From: Nitrososphaerales archaeon TH5893
Lineage (GTDB): Archaea > Thermoproteota > Nitrososphaeria > Nitrososphaerales > Nitrososphaeraceae
Length of the DNA: 12,096 nt
NCBI GenBank assembly: GCA_014523685.1
Contig: JAATVT010000100.1
Coordinates: 1-12,096, forward strand
Reading direction: 5' to 3'
Shown: positions 7,211-12,096 of the stretch, piece after piece
How positions within the stretch are numbered: position 1 is the first letter of the stretch
Layout: each line of letters begins with the position of its first letter
The notes under the pieces: model-generated
The model's database searches: none
What the model was told of the DNA's origin: nothing
The model's input: only the letters and a program-made list of their open reading frames with translations
Position numbers and translations under genes: made by a program

Positions 7211-7232
7211 AACTGCATGATATAGTTTGAAT

Positions 7233-7994
7233 ATGAAGATAGTTCAATTGTCAGACTTACATGTGGGTGGACTTTTTAAAGAGGAGGCATTTGAAATCAT
7301 AGTAAAAGAGGTTAACGGATTATCACCTGATGTCATAATCATTTCCGGAGACCTGACTGATGATGGCCTCATTTTCCAATTCCAACATGCACGTTCCCTG
7401 ATTCACAGACTAAACTGCCCCAATTTAATTGCCCTTCCAGGGAACCACGACTATCGTCACACAGGGTATTTACTTTTCAAAAAATTCTTTCCTTTTTCTA
7501 AGCCGGTTTATGAGTTTGAAAATCTCGTTATACTAACATTAGGTACAGCTAGACCGGACAGGGATGAAGGCGAGGTTGGACACAGACAAAACGTTTGGAT
7601 GGAGAACATCCTTAACAAACATGAAAAGAAAACTAAGATCGTTGTGATGCATCACCATCTAATAGCAATTCCGGACACAGGGTATGCTAACGTGGTTGGT
7701 ATCCTTGACGCGGGTGATACGTTGAGAACATGCCTTGAATCAAAGGTAGATCTGGTTTTGTGTGGTCACAAGCATCGACCATGGTTATGGAACTTGGGGA
7801 CATTGAGGATAGCATACGCCGGTACTGCCACTTCGTGGAGATACAGAGGAGTATTTGACGACACATACAATATAATCAACATACTAGATGGGAAAATACA
7901 GATTGACATAAAAGTGGTCGGTGGAAGAAGAATGGCGCTGTCAGACATTGTAAAGAAATATGAACCCTCTCAGAATAAAAATAGTCTACTTTAA
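7233..7994 (+). CDS. Calcineurin-like metallophosphoesterase
   Basis: A 253-residue cytoplasmic phosphoesterase with the full dinuclear metal site: SDLHVGG (D8, H10), SGDLTDDG (D40), PGNHDYR (N71, H72, D73), MHHH (140-142) and the closing GHKH (H179, H181). The overall pattern is that of the CpdA/GpdQ-like branch, which hydrolyses phosphodiesters such as cyclic nucleotides or glycerophosphodiesters; the true substrate cannot be told from sequence. No signal peptide or membrane helix is present. The reading frame also allows TTG at 7227, but ATG 7233 starts right at the first strand (MKIVQLSD) and sits at leaderless distance from the TATA box. It has a long noncoding region upstream and ends 73 bp before the eS1 gene, which has its own promoter, so it is probably a single-gene unit. 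Confidence 0.92.
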   Translation: MKIVQLSDLHVGGLFKEEAFEIIVKEVNGLSPDVIIISGDLTDDGLIFQFQHARSLIHRLNCPNLIALPGNHDYRHTGYLLFKKFFPFSKPVYEFENLVILTLGTARPDRDEGEVGHRQNVWMENILNKHEKKTKIVVMHHHLIAIPDTGYANVVGILDAGDTLRTCLESKVDLVLCGHKHRPWLWNLGTLRIAYAGTATSWRYRGVFDDTYNIINILDGKIQIDIKVVGGRRMALSDIVKKYEPSQNKNSLL

Positions 7995-8038
7995 GCTAAT
8001 CCATCTTCCGTCGCGCTCAGCTTGTCGGACAGTACAAC

Positions 8039-8047
8039 TTATATTTT
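8039..8047 (+). promoter_or_regulatory. TATA box for the eS1/RNase P operon (leaderless)
   Basis: TTATATTTT is centred about 25 nt before ATG 8068. The distance predicts a leaderless eS1 mRNA and supports the start chosen for that gene over upstream in-frame ATGs, which would lie before the promoter. Confidence 0.6.
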
Positions 8048-8067
8048 GGGAAAATATTTGGAATTCT

Positions 8068-8781
8068 ATGGTAAAGGGAGCCAAGAAAGGCGGCAGAGTT
8101 AGGGATAAGTGGCGTGACAAGCAATGGGTTGTTGTGAATTCGCCCTCTGCATTTGCATCTGGACCTCTTAATTACATTCCTATTACTGCAGTTGAATCCT
8201 GCAAGGGAAGAATTATTGAGAACACTATGTTTGATATACTAAGACAGGATCCTACTCAGCATCAAACCAAAGTATTCGTACAAATTGAAAGCATACACGA
8301 CGGAATAGCAAATACGATTTTTAAAGGCCACGAATACGCAAAAGAATTCTTGAGAAGCCTAGTAAGAAGGGGAAGCTCGATGATAAGCTATACTCATGAT
8401 TATACCACCTCTGATGGATACACTTTTAGAGTCGTGATGGTTGCATTTAGTCAAAAAAGAATTAATTCTTCGAAGAGGCATGAGGTTAGGATACTCGCTC
8501 ATAAGGTGCTTGCTCGAAAAATACCTCAGTTGACCATAGACCAATTTGTTCAGGAGGCTACCATGGGAAAGATGGGAGCAGACTTGTTAGGTGAAACTAA
8601 GAAAGTTGCCCCACTAAGACACATAGGAATTCGAAAAACAAAATTGATATCGACACCACAATCCAAGGCCATACAGGGAGCCAAAGCAATTGAACCAATG
8701 GAAATTAGCTCGGAACAAGAGGATTCTGGTAATGATTCAGAGACACAGGAAAATCGATCGGCTCAGAGCACAGATGAATAA
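8068..8781 (+). CDS. rps3ae: 30S ribosomal protein eS1 (S3Ae)
   Basis: A 237-residue small-subunit ribosomal protein shared by archaea and eukaryotes, placed near the mRNA exit region of the 30S subunit. Family landmarks run in order: VRDKWRDKQWVVV near the N-terminus, GRIIENTMFDIL, FKGHEYAKEFLRSLVRRG, the TSDGYTFRV strand, QLTIDQFVQEATMGKMGADL and the closing PLRHIGIRKTK. The basic start MVKGAKKGG fits. The frame is open further upstream (ATG 7960), but that would overlap the previous gene and precede the TATA box, so ATG 8068 is the start. After the core, about 45 residues form a Ser/Glu/Gln-rich acidic tail with no predicted fold. It is the first gene of a cluster with COG1325, rnp3 and rnp2, 25 bp ahead of the next start. 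Confidence 0.96.
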   Translation: MVKGAKKGGRVRDKWRDKQWVVVNSPSAFASGPLNYIPITAVESCKGRIIENTMFDILRQDPTQHQTKVFVQIESIHDGIANTIFKGHEYAKEFLRSLVRRGSSMISYTHDYTTSDGYTFRVVMVAFSQKRINSSKRHEVRILAHKVLARKIPQLTIDQFVQEATMGKMGADLLGETKKVAPLRHIGIRKTKLISTPQSKAIQGAKAIEPMEISSEQEDSGNDSETQENRSAQSTDE

Positions 8782-8806
8782 GTAGCCCAATATATACAAA
8801 GAATTC

Positions 8807-9226
8807 ATGGATTTAGAGAAGGCTCATCCGTTTTCTGCTGCTGACGTAAGTATAATAATTCATGCCACTGAAGACGAAAACAAGATTCTCGATGCCATAG
8901 GTAGTATTCTCTCGATTGACACCGATATATTCAGGCATATGGAATCAACTGGTCATTGGAGAAATAGGATTTCGTTATTAACTGGAAATCTCGAAAGTGA
9001 CGAAGCGAACAGATTAGCCCAAAAAATACTATCATCTTTGAGTTCGGTTGAAAGGGATCAATTTTCCAATTCCTCCCACTCTTTGATTGACGAAAAAGGA
9101 AACCTATTTCTAAGATTGGACAAACAAAGGATCTGTCAAGGGAGGATATCTCTGTCAGAATCAGACAGTATTAGAGTTAAGTTTAAGCGTGTTATGAGAT
9201 TTAATGGTAACCGGAATTTCGAATAA
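8807..9226 (+). CDS. RNA-binding protein, predicted exosome subunit (COG1325 / PF01877)
   Basis: A 139-residue protein with an RPL5-like fold. The N-terminal DVSIIIHATEDENKILDAI (14-32) matches the family signature, in which an alternating strand and a TEDE turn lead into a helix. The GNLESDEANRLAQKIL helix (60-75) and a C-terminal LIDEKGNLFLRLDKQ hairpin also fit. In archaea this gene usually sits with ribosomal, RNase P or exosome genes and has been proposed as an RNA-binding exosome accessory. Biochemical evidence for the role is thin, so the function stays provisional. It starts 25 bp after the eS1 stop and its last 23 bp overlap rnp3, so translational coupling in one operon is likely. 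A TATA-like ATATATAC at 8790-8797 is too close to the ATG to serve it in the usual geometry. Confidence 0.85.
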   Translation: MDLEKAHPFSAADVSIIIHATEDENKILDAIGSILSIDTDIFRHMESTGHWRNRISLLTGNLESDEANRLAQKILSSLSSVERDQFSNSSHSLIDEKGNLFLRLDKQRICQGRISLSESDSIRVKFKRVMRFNGNRNFE

Positions 9227-9806
9227 TAGCAGACAGGACTCTAAGTTCAAGAAAATAGACCTGTGCATCAGGGATAGTAATATGTTGAAAGTCAGAAAAA
9301 TGGCTAAGCTTCTTAATATCGATGTGATAGGATGTCCATACCTAGAACAAAATGACAAGGGCATAATCTACAGGGTTAATCAAAGGCCTTCTACAACAAC
9401 AGATTACCGTTACCTGGTAGTCGCCAACGATCTAGAACAGTTGATTTCATCATCATTTCAACCAAATTTGGTAGTTGTAAAAGATTTCGAAAAATTAAAA
9501 TCATTCATCAGAAAAGGGAAGTACCGGTCAAGGATCGCGTTAGAGGTCCTCATATCCGATATTCGATATCAAGAGGGATCCAAAGTTGGCAAGTGGTTTA
9601 GAGAGATAACAGACCTCTATAGATTTTCAAAACGATCCGGCTGCCAATTCATCTTGTCAAGCGGGGCTAACTCCGTATGGGAAATGGTATCCGCACAATG
9701 CTTTGAATCTATAATGAAATTTTGTAAAATACCACCTCGAACTTACTGGGAAGACCTAGAAGAATGGCTAGGACTACAAGATAGGCCAAGGCTCTCTCAT
9801 GCTTAA
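9204..9806 (+). CDS. rnp3: Ribonuclease P protein component 3 (Rpp30 family)
   Basis: A 200-residue protein subunit of RNase P, the ribonucleoprotein that removes 5' leaders from pre-tRNA. Archaeal Rpp30 is a PHP-like TIM-barrel that pairs with Pop5 to activate the RNA. Visible features are the first strand KKIDLCIRDSN, a KMAKLLNIDVIGCPY helix-strand unit, NLVVVKDFEKL, ALEVLISDIRY, a helix with DLYRFSKRSGCQFILSSGA (137-155) and the characteristic SSGANSVWEMVS, where other archaea have SSGA-x-S-x-WEL. The start is ATG 9204, which overlaps the COG1325 gene by 23 bp. A later ATG (residue 27) would lose the first strand. The stop overlaps rnp2 by 8 bp, and pairing with rnp2 strongly supports the assignment. 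Confidence 0.9.
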   Translation: MVTGISNNSRQDSKFKKIDLCIRDSNMLKVRKMAKLLNIDVIGCPYLEQNDKGIIYRVNQRPSTTTDYRYLVVANDLEQLISSSFQPNLVVVKDFEKLKSFIRKGKYRSRIALEVLISDIRYQEGSKVGKWFREITDLYRFSKRSGCQFILSSGANSVWEMVSAQCFESIMKFCKIPPRTYWEDLEEWLGLQDRPRLSHA

Positions 9807-10119
9807 TAGAAGATACAAGAGACGGTACATTGGCATTTATTGCGGGTCTTTGTTAAACCCTGATCATAGGTCAATATTTCAGTCGATTTTAGACAGAAAT
9901 TCTGAGCTCTTTGGATACGTTTCCAGCCAGGTTTCGTACATCAAACTAGCCAAGAAAGAACATAACCATCTAATAATAATCAGTTGTAGAACTGAGAATC
10001 TTGACGAGATACTAGTTTCATTATCCTTCTTGCAGCCAGGACTTATTGTGGTGGATGTCTCCGGGAGCATTCATAAGTTGAAAAACCGTTGGGCGACTCA
10101 GTACGCGTCACTTCAGTAG
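9799..10119 (+). CDS. rnp2: Ribonuclease P protein component 2 (Pop5 family)
   Basis: A 106-residue subunit of archaeal RNase P with an RRM-like alpha-beta fold, which binds the catalytic core of the RNase P RNA together with Rpp30. The basic N-terminus MLNRRYKRRYIGIYC (1-15) matches the first strand, where other archaeal Pop5 proteins read R-RY-x-hydrophobic. The middle has a helix (RSIFQSILDRNSELFG), an HNHLIIISC strand and a DEILVSLSFL helix. The C-terminus VVDVSGSIHKLK (71-82) is the family's best-conserved stretch. The length is slightly short for the family but complete. The ATG at 9799 overlaps the rnp3 TAA (ATGCTTAA), which indicates translational coupling and matched stoichiometry. 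It closes the eS1 cluster; the next gene, cbiA, lies 174 bp downstream. Confidence 0.85.
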   Translation: MLNRRYKRRYIGIYCGSLLNPDHRSIFQSILDRNSELFGYVSSQVSYIKLAKKEHNHLIIISCRTENLDEILVSLSFLQPGLIVVDVSGSIHKLKNRWATQYASLQ

Positions 10120-10293
10120 CTGATAATCGGATCAAATCCCAGCACTTATCAAGCTTTGGTCAACGATAGCGGGACAAACAATAGACAAGAGCTTACTCCA
10201 GTAGATGTATAATGCCCTTGAGGGAATCATGTAAAATCGTAGCGTCTAAATTAGAAGAACTCAAATCATCGACCGACCCACATCATACCACCA

Positions 10294-11691
10294 GTGAAGC
10301 AACTTCAGGACGAGACAAATGTACCTAGACTTATAGTGGCCGGAGTGACTAGCGGAGTGGGTAAGACACTTGTTTCCACATCGATCATGTACTACTTCGA
10401 AAGCAAGGGTTTTCATGTTCAGCCATTCAAAGTAGGTCCAGATTTTATCGACCCGACGTATCATGCTGTCATATGCAAGAGACAATCGTATAATTTGGAT
10501 ATTTGGATGATGGGGGAAAGAGGAGTATTAAATAAGTTCAACAGAACTTCATCACGTGCTGACATCGCGGTCATAGAGGGCGTCATGGGAGTGTTTGATG
10601 GCGTATTTGGAAAATCCGACTTCGGAAGCACTGCCCACGTGGCAAGGATTCTCAACTCTCCTATCATCTTAGTTGTCGATGCAAGCAGAGCAGGCGGTTC
10701 GATTGCCGCTCTCGTGTACGGATTCTTGAATTTCGATAAGAGACTTGACGTAATGGGAATTGTTCTAAATAATGTTGCGAGTCTAAAGCACCTCAATACT
10801 ATTAAAGAAGCTATGAAGGATAAGATCAACATTCCGATCATAGGAGTAATTTTTAGGAATAAGGGTCTCGTATTAAAGGAACGACACCTCGGTCTAATTC
10901 CGGTTTTGAAATCTAGTAGGTCCAGTGTTAATAGAATCGTCCCGATGTCACGACTAATTTCCAAAAATCTTTGTCTGAAAGGATTACGAAATCTTCATGT
11001 GACCAGAAAGGTTGCAGTTCCATTATCATCACCAAAGCACAGCAAACCAGATATTAAAATTGCAATTGCAAGGGATGAGTCATTCAACTTTTATTATCCA
11101 GACACCATTGAAACTCTGGAGTTGAATAATGCCGAAATCGTAGACTTCAGTCCAGTAAATGACAAAAAACTTCCAGACGGAATTTCAGGATTAATTTTAG
11201 GAGGCGGTTTTCCTGAAATTTTGGCAGATCATCTGGCAAAAAATTACTACATCAAGAAATCAATTTTGAGAGAGGCTGAAAATGGGATGCCTATCTACGC
11301 AGAATGTGGTGGTCTAATGTATTTAACCAAGACTATCACGGTGTATCGGAAGGGCAAGAAGGACACAAGGAAGATGATAGGTTTGGTGGATGGGGATACT
11401 GATATGAACGATAGACCTACATTGAATTATACTGAAGCAGAAAATAGTGGGAATTTCTTTAGAAACATAAGAAAAGTTAGAGGTCATGAATTTCACTATT
11501 CTAGAATTCATAATATAGGTAAGGATATCAGATTTGCATATTCCTTAAGAAGGGGTAATGGAATATCCAATAATAAGGATGGTGTAATTATCTACAATTG
11601 CCTTGCCTCTTATATGCACCTTCATTTTGGGGGTGATCAAAGATTAGCGAAACGAGTTGTAGAAATGTGCAGAAATTATTCCAAGAAATGA
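10294..11691 (+). CDS. cbiA: Cobyrinate a,c-diamide synthase
   Basis: A 465-residue cobalamin-pathway enzyme that uses ATP and glutamine to amidate the a and c side chains of (hydrogeno)cobyrinate. The N-terminal half is a DTB-synthetase-like ATPase with P-loop GVTSGVGKT (17-25), KVGPDFIDPTYH and IEGVMGVFDG. The C-terminal half is a class I glutaminase domain with the nucleophile C338 in YAECGGLMYL and the His segment YMHLHFGG (H442/H444). Length and domain order are normal. Related amidases include CobB and the methanogen CfbB; cobalamin is the best fit in a non-methanogen. The start is GTG 10294: a TAG lies at 10252-10254 in frame, with no ATG, GTG or TTG between. A TATA-like CTAAATTA near 10246-10253 would give a short leader. 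No other cobalamin gene is in the window. A hairpin follows the stop. Confidence 0.92.
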   Translation: MKQLQDETNVPRLIVAGVTSGVGKTLVSTSIMYYFESKGFHVQPFKVGPDFIDPTYHAVICKRQSYNLDIWMMGERGVLNKFNRTSSRADIAVIEGVMGVFDGVFGKSDFGSTAHVARILNSPIILVVDASRAGGSIAALVYGFLNFDKRLDVMGIVLNNVASLKHLNTIKEAMKDKINIPIIGVIFRNKGLVLKERHLGLIPVLKSSRSSVNRIVPMSRLISKNLCLKGLRNLHVTRKVAVPLSSPKHSKPDIKIAIARDESFNFYYPDTIETLELNNAEIVDFSPVNDKKLPDGISGLILGGGFPEILADHLAKNYYIKKSILREAENGMPIYAECGGLMYLTKTITVYRKGKKDTRKMIGLVDGDTDMNDRPTLNYTEAENSGNFFRNIRKVRGHEFHYSRIHNIGKDIRFAYSLRRGNGISNNKDGVIIYNCLASYMHLHFGGDQRLAKRVVEMCRNYSKK

Positions 11692-11718
11692 ACCATTAAT
11701 CCCCGTATCAATTGATTA

Positions 11719-11745
11719 ATACCCATTGGAAGAATCAACGGGTAT
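11719..11745 (+). terminator. Hairpin after cbiA, probable terminator
   Basis: ATACCC (11719-11724) pairs with GGGTAT (11740-11745). An inner TTG/CAA (11726-11728 with 11736-11738) extends the stem past one A-C mismatch, leaving a 7-nt loop. A pyrimidine-rich CTCTTTACC follows. It lies 28 bp after the cbiA stop. The position fits a 3' end, though archaea do not depend on hairpins for termination. Confidence 0.5.
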
Positions 11746-11861
11746 CTCTTTACCTTCAAGTGTGGAATTTCCTATTTCGATATTGATAATATTCAAGATT
11801 TCGACACTCGTTAGATTAAAATACTGTCGTACTAACTCCAGTTACCAATAAAGGGACCATT

Positions 11862-11914
11862 GGCGTTACTTCCAGAGGTAACGCATACGTTACCGTGACC
11901 TGGTAAACATACCA
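11862..11914. repeat. Cluster of overlapping inverted repeats built on GGTAAC/GTTACC
   Basis: GCGTTAC (11862-11868) can pair with GTAACGC (11878-11884). GGTAACG (11877-11883) can instead pair with CGTTACC (11888-11894) around a CATA loop, so these two perfect 7-bp hairpins exclude each other. A third, TGGTA-AACA-TACCA, spans 11901-11914. Further half-copies are GTTACC at about 11841-11846 and TTACC near 11920. The density of one motif in both orientations within about 85 bp is what stands out. Confidence 0.55.
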
Positions 11915-12096
11915 AACCCTTACCGGATTCCGAGATTAGTGTAAATGGCAAGGCTACTGTCATAAATTATCTAGGCCCTGAAAAACATACGGACAGTGCC
12001 AAAAAGAGCGTTTGTATCTATCATTGGGCAACGGAGTACGGAATCCAATCGCCAAAATTGAGTCCAATTGCTGGACCTGAGCAAACATCTTTTGCA
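11899..12096 (+). pseudogene. Possible coding fragment without a start codon, open at the window edge
   Basis: After a TGA at 11896-11898, 66 codons stay open to the end of the window, including stretches such as SEISVNGKATVINYLGPEK and VCIYHWATEYG, with no ATG or GTG and only one late TTG. The adjoining frame upstream (11820-11903, ending in TAA at 11904-11906) reads TNKGTIGVTSRGNAYVTVTW, which is strand-rich. A single-base shift near 11898 would join the two into one strand-rich protein. It could be a frameshifted or decaying secreted-protein gene, or a chance open frame. No family is recognised. Confidence 0.25.

Larger units (their letters stand above)
6589..7232. other. Noncoding stretch of about 640 bp between divergent genes
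   Basis: This AT-rich region separates the divergent galT-like and metallophosphoesterase genes and carries the promoters of both at its ends. I find no frame with convincing coding content: the longest clear ATG reading, at 6762, has about 20 codons. GTTCGATTAC near 6799 resembles a tRNA T-loop, but no matching arms are present. ACCCC (6924-6928) and GGGGT (6946-6950) could pair around a 17-nt loop that contains the palindrome TTGATCAA. The stretch is long compared with the other gaps in the window, so an unannotated small RNA or a decayed gene is possible; nothing visible proves either. Confidence 0.5.
11692..12096. other. 405-bp tail without a convincing intact gene
   Basis: After cbiA there is a hairpin (11719-11745), an AT-rich spacer, a cluster of GGTAAC/GTTACC inverted motifs (11839-11922) and then an open + strand frame that runs off the window. 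No frame has a clear start codon, ribosome site and TATA box together. The minus strand offers a 43-codon ATG reading (11832-11963) across the same cluster; nothing supports it beyond being open. Confidence 0.5.

Noticed and set aside
7960..8067. N-terminal extension of eS1 from ATG 7960
   Set aside because: It overlaps the metallophosphoesterase end, lies upstream of the TATA box and has no counterpart in the eS1 family.
10128..10145. GGATCAAATCCC resembling a tRNA T-arm after rnp2
   Set aside because: The rest of a tRNA would lie inside the rnp2 coding region and no cloverleaf fits; it is a simple 4-bp stem.
11832..11963. 43-codon ATG reading on the minus strand across the hairpin cluster
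   Set aside because: No ribosome site was identified and the other strand is open over much of the same stretch; nothing but openness supports it.

Overview
The window looks like a chromosomal segment of an ammonia-oxidising archaeon (Thaumarchaeota/Nitrososphaeria, probably near Nitrososphaerales). Purely archaeal genes are present: ribosomal protein eS1 (S3Ae), two RNase P proteins (Rpp30 and Pop5 types), the archaeal exosome-linked RNA-binding protein COG1325, a PIN-ATPase-KH protein of COG1855, and a ThiD-ThiN fusion. A DUF6659-like small protein, a family I associate with Thaumarchaeota, fits too. Several genes have a TATA-like box about 26 nt before a TTG or ATG start, the archaeal leaderless arrangement. 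Base composition looks moderately AT-rich throughout, with no obvious foreign island.

Layout. 1-229 (+) is the C-terminal end of a short-chain dehydrogenase. 257-673 (-) is the DUF6659-like protein, divergent from the PIN-ATPase gene (829-2658, +). Next on the + strand come thiDN (2829-4190) and a sugar-1-phosphate nucleotidyltransferase (4252-4980). Convergent to these is a two-gene minus-strand unit: a GalT-like uridylyltransferase (5560-6588) followed by a four-helix membrane protein of unknown function (5066-5515). A noncoding stretch of about 640 bp precedes a metallophosphoesterase (7233-7994, +). The RNA-machinery cluster follows: eS1 (8068-8781), COG1325 (8807-9226), rnp3 (9204-9806) and rnp2 (9799-10119), with the last three overlapping. 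cbiA (10294-11691, +), a cobalamin-ring amidase, comes next. The last 405 bp hold a probable terminator hairpin, a cluster of inverted GGTAAC/GTTACC motifs and a possible decayed coding fragment.

How the genes work together. The clearest functional unit is eS1-COG1325-Rpp30-Pop5, which co-expresses small-subunit assembly with tRNA 5' processing and RNA decay. thiDN and cbiA are cofactor genes (thiamine phosphate and cobalamin). The nucleotidyltransferase and GalT-like protein both handle sugar-1-phosphates and may feed nucleotide-sugar pools for surface glycans, but they lie on opposite strands and the link is inference. I found no CRISPR array, transposon, tRNA, rRNA or defence island. Most of the window is core archaeal content. 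The less ordinary points are substituted motifs in the ThiD and GalT active sites, the uncharacterised membrane protein downstream of galT, and the structured 3' end.
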